DNA from: Streptomyces sp.
GTDB taxonomy: Bacteria > Actinomycetota > Actinomycetes > Streptomycetales > Streptomycetaceae
Length of the DNA stretch: 64,000 bases
Direction of reading: 5' to 3'
NCBI RefSeq assembly: GCF_019510245.1
Contig: NZ_JAEKKT010000117.1
Coordinates: 62,001-126,000, forward strand
Of the stretch, positions 8,197 through 16,952 are shown one piece after another. Numbering within the stretch: the first letter of the stretch is position 1; the number at the start of each line of letters is the position of its first letter. The position numbers were made by a program, and so were the translations under genes. The notes below the pieces were generated by a model. The model ran no database searches. It worked only from the letters and a program-made list of their open reading frames with translations, and had not been told where the DNA came from.

Positions 8197-9260
8197 GAAC
8201 GGATCTGCACCTTGCTGTGGTCTCCGAGAACGAGGCGGTGGGCGCTGGGGGTGCCGGGTGCCGGGGTGACCTCGACGTGCCGGCCGATCAGCGAGGACTC
8301 GATCCTGCCCACCCCGTCGATGGAGGAGTCCCGCAGCACTATGGAGAACTCCAGCTCACTCGCGGTGATCCGGCAGTTCTCGGCGACCGACGTGAAGGGG
8401 CCCACGTACGAGTCGCTGACGACGGTCCCGGCGCCGATCACGGCGGGGCCGACGATCCGGGAGCCGGTGACGCGCGCGCCCGCCTCGACGACCACGCGGC
8501 CGACGATCTGGCTGGCCTCGTCGACCTCGCCGTCGATGCGCGGCTCCTGGGACTCCAGGACGGTCCGGTTGACCTCCAGCATGTCCACGACGTTGCCGGT
8601 GTCCTTCCAGTAGCCCTTGATCACCGTGGAGCGCACGTCGGCGCGCTGGTCGATGAGGTGCTGGATGGCGTGGGTGATCTCCAGCTCGCCGCGCCAGGAC
8701 GGCTTGATGGCGCGGACGGCGTCGTGGATGGCCGGCGTGAAGAGGTACACACCGACCAGGGCGAGGTCGCTCTTGGGCTCCTGCGGCTTCTCCTCCAGCC
8801 CGACCACCTGGCCGTCGGCGTCCAGCTCGGCGACGCCGAAGGCGCGCGGGTTGGGCACGTGGGTGAGGAGGATCTGGGCGTCGGGGCGGGTCTCGCGGAA
8901 CTCGTCGACCAGCCCGCTGATGCCGCCGACGATGAAGTTGTCGCCCAGGTACATGACGAAGTCGTCGTCGCCGAGGAAGTCGCGGGCGATCAGCACCGCG
9001 TGGGCCAGGCCCAGCGGCTGGTCCTGGGGGATGTAGGTGACGTCCAGGCCGAACTTCGACCCGTCGCCCACCGCCTCCTCGATCTCCGCGGCGGTGTCGC
9101 CGACGATCATCCCGACCTCGGTGACGCCCGCGGCGGCCAGGGATTCGAGCCCGTAGAAGAGCACGGGTTTGTTCGCCACCGGTACGAGCTGTTTCGCCGA
9201 TGTGTGGGTGATCGGCCGCAGCCGTGTTCCGGCACCGCCGGAGAGCACCAAAGCCTTCAT
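8193..9260 (-). CDS. rmlA: Glucose-1-phosphate thymidylyltransferase, long StrD-like form
   Basis: 355 aa. The signature LSGGAGTRLRPIT at the N-terminus binds the nucleotide, and GDNFIV is the metal/sugar site. The C-terminal 100 residues carry left-handed beta-helix hexapeptide-like repeats (VGRVVVEAGARV, GPAVIGAGTVV). This makes it the long form typical of actinomycete deoxysugar clusters (StrD type) rather than the roughly 290-aa enteric RmlA. It makes dTDP-glucose from glucose-1-phosphate and dTTP. It is the first gene of the rmlA-B-D operon; its promoter probably lies in 9261-9398. Confidence 0.92.
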   Translation of the reverse strand: MKALVLSGGAGTRLRPITHTSAKQLVPVANKPVLFYGLESLAAAGVTEVGMIVGDTAAEIEEAVGDGSKFGLDVTYIPQDQPLGLAHAVLIARDFLGDDDFVMYLGDNFIVGGISGLVDEFRETRPDAQILLTHVPNPRAFGVAELDADGQVVGLEEKPQEPKSDLALVGVYLFTPAIHDAVRAIKPSWRGELEITHAIQHLIDQRADVRSTVIKGYWKDTGNVVDMLEVNRTVLESQEPRIDGEVDEASQIVGRVVVEAGARVTGSRIVGPAVIGAGTVVSDSYVGPFTSVAENCRITASELEFSIVLRDSSIDGVGRIESSLIGRHVEVTPAPGTPSAHRLVLGDHSKVQIRS

Positions 9261-9266
9261 TCGCTA

Positions 9267-9279
9267 CACCTTATAGGTG
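9267..9279 (-). promoter_or_regulatory. Palindrome with embedded -10 upstream of rmlA
   Basis: The 13-bp palindrome CACCTTATAGGTG lies 7 bp before the rmlA ATG. Read on the minus strand it contains TATAAG, a good -10 hexamer, but I see no convincing -35 at 17-18 bp. If this is the promoter, the transcript is almost leaderless. The symmetry could also be an operator. Confidence 0.35.
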
Positions 9280-9398
9280 AACATCTGATTGAGACGTTCT
9301 TCTGTTTTCCTGACTGGTTACGACAGTATGGCCTCGGTGCGGACACCCTGTGACCACGAGGTGCCGCGCAACGGCATCTCATCCGGTTTGTCCGCTGG

Positions 9399-9674
9399 TC
9401 AGGAGCCCTCCGGCCGGGCCGCCGCGCGTTCCACCTCGGCCTCGATCTCGGCCCTGGAGCGGCCCTCGTCGCGGGCGTACTCGTTCACCGCGGTCAGTTC
9501 GTCGCGGGCCAGGTCGCGCCATGCGCGCAGGGCCGTCTCGTAGGTCTCCGACTGCGCCCCGCCCGGCTGCAGCCGGGCCGGGGGCCCGTAGGCGTCCCGC
9601 AGTTCCAGGACCTTGTCGTGGGCCGCGTCGGCCGCGCGGTGCTTCGCCACCAGTTCTTCGAAGGTGTGTGCCAC
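9399..9674 (-). CDS. Small charged hypothetical protein
   Basis: 91 aa, rich in Glu, Ala and Arg and almost certainly all-helical. The N-terminus reads MAHTFEELVAKHRAADAAHD and the C-terminus holds a run of E/R/A heptad-like residues. There is no signal peptide, no cysteine and no motif I recognise. The start is GTG at 9674; no clear ribosome site precedes it. It lies 53 bp downstream of the SpoIIE phosphatase gene on the same strand and could be co-transcribed with it. Codon bias is normal for the region, so I consider it a real gene of unknown role. Confidence 0.7.
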   Translation of the reverse strand: MAHTFEELVAKHRAADAAHDKVLELRDAYGPPARLQPGGAQSETYETALRAWRDLARDELTAVNEYARDEGRSRAEIEAEVERAAARPEGS

Positions 9675-9726
9675 GTCAAGGACATTAAGGAGAGTCGGGC
9701 CGCGCCGCCTGTCGAGAGCCGGGGCG

Positions 9727-12171
9727 TCAGTCCGTCAGGACGAGATCCGCCCACACCTGCTTGCCGCCGCTGGCCGGCACGGTCCCCCAGGCGCTGGACA
9801 CCGCCTCCACCAGGAGGATGCCGCGACCGCCGGTGGCCTCCCAGCCGATGTTGGTGGGCTTCACGGGGCTGCGCGGCGAGGCGTCGGCGACGGCGACCCG
9901 CAGCCGGTGGTCGACCAGGGTCAGGTCGAGCCGGACGGGTCCGTCGGTGTGGATGAGGGCGTTGGTGACCAGTTCGGAGACGACCAGCAGGGCCACGTCC
10001 ATGCCCGCGTCGGTCACGCCCCAGGAGCGCAGGGTGCGCCTGCTGAAGCGGCGGGCGTGCCGGGCAGCCTCGGGGACCCGCCACACGGTCCAGCTCTCCC
10101 GCAGCGGGCGGACGGCCATGCCGTCGTAGCGCATGAGCAGCAGGGCGACGTCGTCGGCACGTTGGGCGTTGCCGAGCAGGGTGTCGGCGACCAGGCCGAG
10201 GTGGGCGGGGTCGGAGCCGGCGAGGTCGCGGGCGAAGCGCTCCATGCCGTCGTCGATGTCGGCGCCGGGGGTCTCGACCAGACCGTCGGTGGTGAGCGCG
10301 AGCAGGGTGCCGGGGCGCAGGCTCAGCTGGGTCATCGGGAACTCGGTCCGGCCGAGCACGCCGAGCGGCGGGCCGCCCTCGGTCTCGGTGATCCGCGTGG
10401 TGCCGTCCGGGTGACGCAGCACGGGCGGCAGGTGTCCGGCGCGCACGCACCACGCGGTGCCGTCCTCCAGGTCGACGTCGACGTAGCAGCAGGTGGCGAA
10501 GAGGTCGCTCTCCATGTCCAGCAGCAGCCGGTTGGCGTGCGAGACGACCACGTCGGGGGTGTGCCCCTCGGCGGCGTAGGCGCGCAGGGCGGTGCGCATC
10601 TGCCCCATGAGGGCGGCGGCGCTCGCGTTGTGGCCCTGGACGTCGCCGATGACGAGAGCGACGTGGTTGTCGGACAGGGGGATCACGTCGTACCAGTCGC
10701 CGCCGACCTCCAGGCCGCCCTCGCTGGTCGGCAGGTAGCGGGCGACGGCCTCGGCGCCGGGGAGCCGGGGCAGCCGGCGCGGCAGCAGGGCGCGCTGGAG
10801 CATCCCGACGAGCTCGTGCTCGGCGTCGAAGGCGTGGGCGCGCACCAGGGCCTCGCCGGCGAGGCCCGCGGAGGCGGTGAGCAGGGCGCGTTCGTCGGAG
10901 CCGAAGTCGCGCGGAGCGTCCCAGCCGATCAGGCAGGCCCCGGCCATCCGGCCGCCGGCTGGTAGCGGAAGGACGGCGAGACCGCCGGGGCCGACCTCGG
11001 CGAGGGCGGGCTCCAGCGCGGCCCGGGCGGGCCAGATCTGGGCGCGGCCCTCGCGCAGGGCGGCAGCGAGGGTGGGCATGGCCCGCACCGGGGCGTCGGG
11101 CCACTCGCTGCGCCACTCGCTGCGCCACAGCTCGGGCCACGACTCGGCCTCGGGCGGGTCGAGGACGGTGACGACCAGGCGGTCGTTCTCCAGTTCGGCC
11201 AGGGCGATCCGGTCGGCCTTGAGCGGCTCGCGCAGGGCGCTGACGACCGCCTGGCCGACGTCCCTGACCGTGCGGGCGGTGGCCAGGGCCGCGGCGAGCT
11301 GCTGCACGCGGGTCACGTCGGTGACGTCCGAGCGGAGCGTGGAGGCGTCGGCGACGGTGCCGGCCAGCCGCGCCGGGCGTCCTTCGCCGCCGGGCACCAG
11401 CCGGCCGCGCAGCCGCAGCCACTTGGGCGGGCCGGAGGGCTGCAGGATCCGGAACTCCAGCTCGCGGTCGCCGATGGACATGTGGTCGGCCTCGACGACG
11501 GACATCAGGGCGGGCAGGTCCTCGGGCAGGGTGCGGCCCAGCAGCGTCTCGACCTTGCCGTCGAACTCGTCCCGGCCCATCCGGAAGAGGTCGAGGATGC
11601 CGTCGCCGACCGCGATCCGGCCGGTGTCCATGGCGAGGCTGAAGGCGTCGGCGGGCAGTTCGCCGGTGTCCGCGTCCGGCAGCGGGGCGGGCAGGGCGAT
11701 CGCCCGGGCCACCAGGTCCAGGCAGGCGCGGTCCTCGGGGCCGAACCCGTCGTCGCGCTCGCTGACGGCGACGAGGAGCCCGGCGCCACCGGGCACCGGC
11801 AGGGCGGCCACCCAGAACTCCTGGGACGGCGTCCGCCGTGCCTCGGGGCAGCCGGCCAGTTCGTCGGGGCCCCGCCACAGGGGCCGTCCGGTGCCGTACG
11901 CCTCCGCCGCCGCGGACCGTCCGACCGCCGGGTAGGCGTCGCGCAGCCCGTACAGGGTGCGGGGCAGGCCCGCCCACTCGGCGAGGCGCAGCACGGTCCC
12001 GTCGTCGCCCGGGGTGTACGCCCCGGCGAAGGACGCGCCCGCGAACACCAGCGCCTGTTCGAGCACGCGGCGGAGCCGATCGGGTGCGCCGGGATCGCCA
12101 GTGAGCGTTTCGAGGGCGATTTCGGCGCGATCCGTTCTCGTTCCGCGTATCGCAGCACCCTCACTGACCAC
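9727..12171 (-). CDS. GAF-PAS-GAF sensor with SpoIIE/PP2C phosphatase and RsbW-like ATPase domain
   Basis: 814 aa, soluble. Order by eye: GAF (about 30-160), PAS (about 165-290), GAF (about 310-455), SpoIIE-type PP2C phosphatase (about 465-680; GGDWYDV near 492, GDVQGHNASAAALMG, TTDGLVETPG), and a C-terminal HATPase_c domain of the anti-sigma kinase class (SELVTNALIHTDGP). Such proteins join RsbU-like phosphatase and RsbW-like kinase in partner-switching control of sigma factors, with the GAF/PAS part sensing a ligand or redox state. I chose GTG 12171; an open frame continues upstream but its codons look non-coding. It is divergent from ramC across 197 bp. No anti-sigma antagonist (STAS) gene is adjacent. 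Confidence 0.85.
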   Translation of the reverse strand: MVSEGAAIRGTRTDRAEIALETLTGDPGAPDRLRRVLEQALVFAGASFAGAYTPGDDGTVLRLAEWAGLPRTLYGLRDAYPAVGRSAAAEAYGTGRPLWRGPDELAGCPEARRTPSQEFWVAALPVPGGAGLLVAVSERDDGFGPEDRACLDLVARAIALPAPLPDADTGELPADAFSLAMDTGRIAVGDGILDLFRMGRDEFDGKVETLLGRTLPEDLPALMSVVEADHMSIGDRELEFRILQPSGPPKWLRLRGRLVPGGEGRPARLAGTVADASTLRSDVTDVTRVQQLAAALATARTVRDVGQAVVSALREPLKADRIALAELENDRLVVTVLDPPEAESWPELWRSEWRSEWPDAPVRAMPTLAAALREGRAQIWPARAALEPALAEVGPGGLAVLPLPAGGRMAGACLIGWDAPRDFGSDERALLTASAGLAGEALVRAHAFDAEHELVGMLQRALLPRRLPRLPGAEAVARYLPTSEGGLEVGGDWYDVIPLSDNHVALVIGDVQGHNASAAALMGQMRTALRAYAAEGHTPDVVVSHANRLLLDMESDLFATCCYVDVDLEDGTAWCVRAGHLPPVLRHPDGTTRITETEGGPPLGVLGRTEFPMTQLSLRPGTLLALTTDGLVETPGADIDDGMERFARDLAGSDPAHLGLVADTLLGNAQRADDVALLLMRYDGMAVRPLRESWTVWRVPEAARHARRFSRRTLRSWGVTDAGMDVALLVVSELVTNALIHTDGPVRLDLTLVDHRLRVAVADASPRSPVKPTNIGWEATGGRGILLVEAVSSAWGTVPASGGKQVWADLVLTD

Positions 12172-12368
12172 GCCGCCATTACAGCGCTTATGAGGCGTCT
12201 GCGCAGCCCCTGTGACCGTTCCGTGGAGGGCGGGGTGCCGACGCGCTCGAAACCCACCGAACATGTCTTGACCCGTGCGTTCCGCACAGGGATGTCGTGA
12301 CAGACGTGACTGTCCGCGACCGTGCGACGCCTGGAAGTGTCGAGGCCGGCCCACGGAGGGGGACGCAG
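12172..12368. promoter_or_regulatory. Divergent promoter region between a SpoIIE gene and ramC
   Basis: 197 bp. It holds GTGCG-TTC-CGCAC (about 12274-12286) and GACAG..CTGTC (about 12299-12314) with the repeated word CGTGAC inside. These are candidate RamR sites ahead of ramC. An open frame from GTG 12297 runs into ramC, but GGAGGGGG just before ATG 12369 marks the true start. No textbook -35/-10 pair is obvious. Confidence 0.4.
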
Positions 12369-14960
12369 ATGGACGGACGCTACGAGGTGTACGCGCTGGC
12401 CGACGGGCACTTCTACGACACGCCTGACCGGCTCGGTACCACCGGGCCGCGGGCGGAGCGGCTGTTCGTCACGGCGCGTCGCGCGGTGCCCGACGGCTGG
12501 CACGCGGCGCGCTCCGGGGACTGGCTGACCATGACCCCGCTCGGCTCGGACGGCGCGCCGCTGCCCTCGCCGGCCCAGGGCTGGAAGGTCCACTCCTCGG
12601 CCACCCGGGCGAACGCGGAGCGGATCGCGGCGATCGTGTGGGACTACTGCGTACCGCGCCGCATCCCGTTCAAGTTCGTTCCGGGACCGCATCTGCTGCA
12701 CCTGCGCAACGCCAAGTACGCGGCCCGCGACACCAGTGGGAAGTTCGTCACCGTGTACCCGCCCGACGAGGACCGTTTACACCAGGTGCTGCGGGAACTG
12801 GGCGCGCTCCTGGAGGGCTTCGAGGGGCCGTACATCCTGACCGACCTGCGCTGGAACGACGGACCGCTGTACGTCCGCTACGGCGCGTTCGCGCGCACCT
12901 ACGTCGTCGACGAGCGCGGTGCGCTGGTGACGGCGGTGCGGGACGGTGCCGGCAGGCCGGTACCGGACCGGCGGTCGCCGGCCTTCCAGGTGCCGGAGTG
13001 GGTGACGCTGCCGGAGTTCCTGCGGCCGCAGCTGGCGGCACGGGAGGCCACGACGGTGGGCGACCTGCCGTACCGGATCGAGAAGGCACTGCACTTCTCC
13101 AACGGCGGCGGGGTGTACGCCGGCACCGACACCCGGGACGGGCGGCGGGTGGTGCTGAAGGAGGGGCGGCCGCACGCGGGGCTGGCGGCCGACGGCGCCG
13201 ACGCCGTCGCCCGGCTGGCCAGGGAGAAGGCCGCTCTCGAGGCGGTGGCCGGCAGCGGGGTGGTGCCCGAGGTCCGGGACTGGTTCACGCTGGGCGAGCA
13301 CCGGTTCCTGGTGATGGACCTCCTCGAAGGCCGCCCGCTCAACGCCTTCTTCGCCGAACGGCATCCGCTGCTCACCGCGGACCCGGATCCCGGGGCGGTA
13401 CGGGACTACACGGCCTGGGCGCTGCGCATCCACCGGAAGGTGGAGGAGGCCGTGGCGGCGGTGCACGCGCGCGGCATCGTCTTCAACGACCTGCACGTCT
13501 TCAACATCATGGTCGGGCCCGACGAGGAGTCGGTGTTCCTCATCGACTTCGAGGCGGCCGCCCCGGCCGGGGAGAACGGCCGTCAGGTGGTCGCCCATCC
13601 GGGCTTCTTCGCCCCGCCCGACCGCAGGGGCGCCGAGGTGGACCGGTACGCGCTGGCCTGTCTGCGCCTGGCCCTCTTCCTGCCGGTGACCACGCTGTTC
13701 GTCGTGGACCGCGGCAAGGCGGCCCATCTCGCGGACGTGATCGCCGGTCAGTTCCCGGACGTGCCGCGCGCGTTCCTGGACGAGGCGGTCGCGGAGATCA
13801 CCCGGGGCGCCCCGGCCGCGCGTCCCGTCGTACCGGCGGAGTGGCCGCACAGCCGGGACTCGATGGCCAAGGCGATCCTCGCCTCCGCGTCCCCCGGACG
13901 CGACGACCGGCTCTTCCCCGGTGACATCGCCCAGTTCGGGGACGGCGGCGGCCTCGGCCTCGCGCACGGCGCGGCCGGAGTGCTGTACGCCCTCGACCGG
14001 GCCGGCGCCGGACGCTACGAGGAGGGCGAGCGCTGGCTGCTCGACCACACCGCGCCCCCGCCGCCCGGCACCCCGCTCGGCCTGTACGACGGTCTCGCGG
14101 GCGTCGCCCACGTCCTGGACCTGCTCGGCCACCGGCAGCGCGCCCTCGATCTCGTCGACGGCGTCCTCCGGGAGAACTGGCGCAGCCTCTCCTCCGACCT
14201 GCACGGCGGCCTCGCCGGGCTGGGCCTGGTCCTGGACTCCCTGGCCGACGCGACCGGCGAGCCGGAACTGCGCGCCCGCGCCGCCGAGGCCGCGGAGATC
14301 CTCGTACGACGGCTCGCCGAGCCGCTCCCGGACACACCCCGGCGGCGCGCCGGACTGCTGCGGGGTGCGACCGGACCGGCGCTGTTCCTCCTGCGGCGCC
14401 ACGAACGGACCGGCGACGCCGCCCTGCTGGCTGCGGCCGGCCGGGCGCTGCGCCGGGACCTGGACCGCTGCGTCGTGCAGAAGGGCGGGGGCCTGGAGGT
14501 CGACGAGGGGTGGCGCACGCTGCCCTACCTCGGCGACGGCAGCGTGGGGATCGGCATGGTGCTCGACGACTGGCTCGCCCACGGCACGGACGGCACCGGT
14601 GACTTCGAGCGCGCCCGCGCCGCCATCCGCACCGCCGCCACCTCGCGGTTCTACGCCCAGCCGGGCCTCTTCCAAGGCCGCGCGGGCATGATCCTGCACC
14701 TCGCCCGCACCGGCGCCGACCCGGAGCGGCTCGCCGCGCAGATCGACGGACTCGGCTGGCTCGCGATGGCCTACCAGGGCCAGCTCGCCTTTCCCGGCCA
14801 CCAGATGATGCGGCTCTCCATGGACCTCGCCACCGGAACCGCCGGGTGCCTGCTGGCGCTCACCGCCGCCCTCGGCGGCGACCGCGCCGCCCACCTGCCG
14901 TTCCTCCCGCCGCCACCGGCGGCCCCCAGAACGCGGCTCCGCACTCCGGCGGAGTCGTGA
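12369..14960 (+). CDS. ramC: Class III lanthionine synthetase RamC/AmfT (kinase-cyclase, LanKC)
   Basis: 863 aa. The N-terminal part (about 1-210) is the phospho-Ser/Thr lyase domain. A Ser/Thr kinase-like domain spans about 220-500, with catalytic Asp374 (FNDLHVFN), Asn379 and the metal Asp393 in LIDFEAA. The C-terminal LanC-like cyclase (about 520-850) contains GLAHGAAG and FQGRAGM but no Cys-Cys-His zinc triad, as in class III enzymes. It should phosphorylate, dehydrate and cyclise the RamS peptide encoded 58 bp downstream. ATG 12369 is supported by GGAGGGGG and by the family N-terminus (MDGRYEVYALAD). Codon 137 (12777-12779) is TTA, one of only two in-frame TTA codons I found in the window, so translation should need the bldA tRNA. 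Confidence 0.94.
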   Translation: MDGRYEVYALADGHFYDTPDRLGTTGPRAERLFVTARRAVPDGWHAARSGDWLTMTPLGSDGAPLPSPAQGWKVHSSATRANAERIAAIVWDYCVPRRIPFKFVPGPHLLHLRNAKYAARDTSGKFVTVYPPDEDRLHQVLRELGALLEGFEGPYILTDLRWNDGPLYVRYGAFARTYVVDERGALVTAVRDGAGRPVPDRRSPAFQVPEWVTLPEFLRPQLAAREATTVGDLPYRIEKALHFSNGGGVYAGTDTRDGRRVVLKEGRPHAGLAADGADAVARLAREKAALEAVAGSGVVPEVRDWFTLGEHRFLVMDLLEGRPLNAFFAERHPLLTADPDPGAVRDYTAWALRIHRKVEEAVAAVHARGIVFNDLHVFNIMVGPDEESVFLIDFEAAAPAGENGRQVVAHPGFFAPPDRRGAEVDRYALACLRLALFLPVTTLFVVDRGKAAHLADVIAGQFPDVPRAFLDEAVAEITRGAPAARPVVPAEWPHSRDSMAKAILASASPGRDDRLFPGDIAQFGDGGGLGLAHGAAGVLYALDRAGAGRYEEGERWLLDHTAPPPPGTPLGLYDGLAGVAHVLDLLGHRQRALDLVDGVLRENWRSLSSDLHGGLAGLGLVLDSLADATGEPELRARAAEAAEILVRRLAEPLPDTPRRRAGLLRGATGPALFLLRRHERTGDAALLAAAGRALRRDLDRCVVQKGGGLEVDEGWRTLPYLGDGSVGIGMVLDDWLAHGTDGTGDFERARAAIRTAATSRFYAQPGLFQGRAGMILHLARTGADPERLAAQIDGLGWLAMAYQGQLAFPGHQMMRLSMDLATGTAGCLLALTAALGGDRAAHLPFLPPPPAAPRTRLRTPAES

Positions 14961-15018
14961 CACAACCCCGTCCCCGATCACACCCGGGGGGCCGCTCGGT
15001 CCCCGGAAAGGACACGCT

Positions 15019-15135
15019 ATGGCACTGCTCGACCTGCAGACGATGGAGTCCGAAGAAGGTCACGACGGCGGCGGCGCGAGCACGGTGAGCCTCCTGTCGT
15101 GCGTCTCGGCGGCGAGCGTTCTGCTCTGTCTCTGA
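15019..15135 (+). CDS. ramS: SapB-type lanthipeptide precursor RamS/AmfS (38 aa)
   Basis: 38 codons from ATG 15019 to TGA 15133, with GGAAAGGA five bases upstream. The leader begins MALLDLQTME, the LLDLQ box shared by RamS and AmfS leaders and recognised by class III synthetases. The core ends STVSLLSCVSAASVLLCL. It holds two Ser-x2-Ser-x3-Cys units (Ser21/Ser24/Cys28 and Ser30/Ser33/Cys37), the pattern that yields lanthionine plus dehydroalanine, or labionin, rings. S. coelicolor SapB has the same two-ring plan with a different sequence. The rings here are separated by one residue (Val29), and the peptide ends one residue after the last Cys. It is a surfactant for aerial hyphae by homology. 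Confidence 0.95.
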   Translation: MALLDLQTMESEEGHDGGGASTVSLLSCVSAASVLLCL

Positions 15136-15161
15136 CCGGCACGACGAAACCGGCTCCGGGC

Positions 15162-15185
15162 GGCCCTCTCCTTCGGGAGGGGGCC
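15162..15185 (+). terminator. Tetraloop hairpin between ramS and ramA (probable attenuator)
   Basis: Arms 15162-15171 and 15176-15185 pair over 10 bp (one G-U) around a UUCG tetraloop, 26 bp after the ramS stop. There is no U-run. Its place suggests partial termination or mRNA stabilisation, so that the peptide is made in excess over its exporter (inference). Confidence 0.7.
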
Positions 15186-15230
15186 CGTCCGGGGCCTTCG
15201 CCGATACGCCCGTCCGGGGCCTTCGCCGAT
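15183..15230 (+). repeat. 23-bp direct repeat, two copies, ramS-ramA spacer
   Basis: Two exact copies at 15183-15205 and 15208-15230, period 25 bp. Each begins GCCCGTCCGGGG and ends CTTCGCCGAT. The first overlaps the end of the hairpin. Nothing coding fits; it may be a slipped duplication. Confidence 0.85.
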
Positions 15231-15245
15231 CCGAGGACTGCCGCG

Positions 15246-16952
15246 ATGACCCGACCTCCGCACCTCGATCCGATGCGCACCGCCCTGCGCCACGCCGGGG
15301 CGCGCTGCGCCGCCCTGTGCCTGGTGAGCACGGCGGCCACGGCGGCCGGGCTGCTGCTGCCCGCGGTGCTGGGCCACGCCCTCGACCTGCTGCTGGCGGG
15401 CGCCCCCGCGACCGCGTGGGTGGCCCGGGCCGCCGCGCTGGTGCTGCTGCTGGCGCTGCTGGACGGCTGCACGGGCGTGCTCGCCGGGACCGTCGACGCA
15501 CGCGCCACGGCCGGGCTGCGCAAGCGGCTCACCGGGCAGGTGCTGGCCCTCGGCCCCCGCGCGTCGGCCCGGTTCGGCTCCGGGGACCTGGTCGGCCGGC
15601 TGGTCGGGAACGCCGCGCAGGCCGGGACCGGGCCCGCCGCCCTCGCCGCGCTCCTTGCCGCGCTGGCCGGTCCGGTCGGCGGGGTGGTCGCGCTCGCACT
15701 CGTCGACCCCTGGCTCGCGGCCGTGTTCCTGGCCGGGGCACCCGTACTCGCCCTGCTGCTGCGGGCGTTCACCCGGGACACCTCGGCCTGCGTCGCCGAG
15801 TACCAGCGGGAACAGGGCCGCATCGCGACCGCGCTGGCGGAGGCGGTCGACGGGCACCGGACGATCGCGGCGGCCGGGCTCCAGGTCCGGGAGGCGGCGC
15901 GCGTGCTGCGCCCGCTGCCCGATCTCGCCCGCGCCGGGCACCGCATGTGGCGGGTGCAGGGCCGGGCCGCCGCCCAGGCGGTCACCGTGGGTCCCCTCCT
16001 CCAGCTCGCCGTCGTCGCGGTGGCGGGCCTGCTGCTCTGCCGGCACCGGATCTCCGTCGGTGAACTGCTCGCCGCCTCCCGCTACGCGGTCCTCGCGACC
16101 GGCGTCGGCGTGCTGGTCGGACAACTCGCCGCCGCAACCCGGGCACACGCGTCCGCGCGGCGCCTCGGCGAGGTGCTCGCCCACCCGGCACCGGCCCACG
16201 GCAGCCACCGGCTCCCGCCCGGCCCCGGCCGCCTGGAACTGCGCGGAGCCACCGTCCACCGGGACGGCCGCACGGTACTGGACGGCGTGGACCTGACCGT
16301 CCCCGGCGGTACCGTCCTCGCCGTCGTCGGCCGCTCCGGAACGGGCAAGTCCCTGCTGGCCGCACTCGCCGGGCGGCTGGCCGACCCGGACGGCGGGGAG
16401 GTCCTGCTGGACGGCGTCCCGCTGGCCGCGCTCCGCCACGACGAACTGCGCCGGGCCGTCACCTACGCCTTCGCCCGCCCGGCCCTCCTCGGCACCACCG
16501 TCGGGGACACCATCGCCCTCGGTCTCACCACCCCCTCCCCCGCCGAACTCCGCTCCGCCGCCCGCAAGGCGCAGGCGGACGCCTACCTCCGCCGGCTGCC
16601 CGAGGGTTGCGCGACCCGGCTGGCCGACGCCCCGCGCTCCGGCGGCGAGGCCCAGCGCCTCGGCCTCGCCCGCGCGTTCGCCCACCCCGGCCGGCTGCTG
16701 ATCCTCGACGACGCCCTCTCCGGGCTGGACTCCGTCACCGAACACCGCGTCACCGCGGCCCTGCTGCCGGCGGGCCCGGGACCGACCCGGCTGATCGTGG
16801 CGCACCGGGCCTCGACCGCGGCCCGTGCGGACACGGTGGCCTGGCTCGACGGCGGCCGGGTACGGGCGGTGGGGCCCCATGCGGAGCTGTGGCGTGATCC
16901 GGAGTACCGGGCGGTGTTCGGTGCCCGGGCGGCCGAGGGCGCGGCCCGGTGA
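15246..16952 (+). CDS. ramA: ABC exporter half-transporter of the SapB locus
   Basis: 568 aa: an N-terminal membrane domain (about 15-310, six hydrophobic helices) and an ATP-binding domain (about 335-560). Walker A is GRSGTGKS and Walker B is LLILDDALSG. The signature loop reads RSGGEAQRLG instead of LSGGQ, a tolerable variant. With the next gene it should form a heterodimeric exporter for the modified SapB-like peptide. ATG 15246 follows the ramS hairpin region. It overlaps the second transporter by 4 bp (GTGA), so the two subunits are made in equal amounts. Assignment of ramA versus ramB is by gene order only. Confidence 0.9.
   Translation: MTRPPHLDPMRTALRHAGARCAALCLVSTAATAAGLLLPAVLGHALDLLLAGAPATAWVARAAALVLLLALLDGCTGVLAGTVDARATAGLRKRLTGQVLALGPRASARFGSGDLVGRLVGNAAQAGTGPAALAALLAALAGPVGGVVALALVDPWLAAVFLAGAPVLALLLRAFTRDTSACVAEYQREQGRIATALAEAVDGHRTIAAAGLQVREAARVLRPLPDLARAGHRMWRVQGRAAAQAVTVGPLLQLAVVAVAGLLLCRHRISVGELLAASRYAVLATGVGVLVGQLAAATRAHASARRLGEVLAHPAPAHGSHRLPPGPGRLELRGATVHRDGRTVLDGVDLTVPGGTVLAVVGRSGTGKSLLAALAGRLADPDGGEVLLDGVPLAALRHDELRRAVTYAFARPALLGTTVGDTIALGLTTPSPAELRSAARKAQADAYLRRLPEGCATRLADAPRSGGEAQRLGLARAFAHPGRLLILDDALSGLDSVTEHRVTAALLPAGPGPTRLIVAHRASTAARADTVAWLDGGRVRAVGPHAELWRDPEYRAVFGARAAEGAAR

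Noticed and set aside
12297..12368. Longer ramC start at GTG 12297
   Set aside because: The strong GGAGGGGG site and the family N-terminus point to ATG 12369; the extra 24 codons cover the promoter palindromes.
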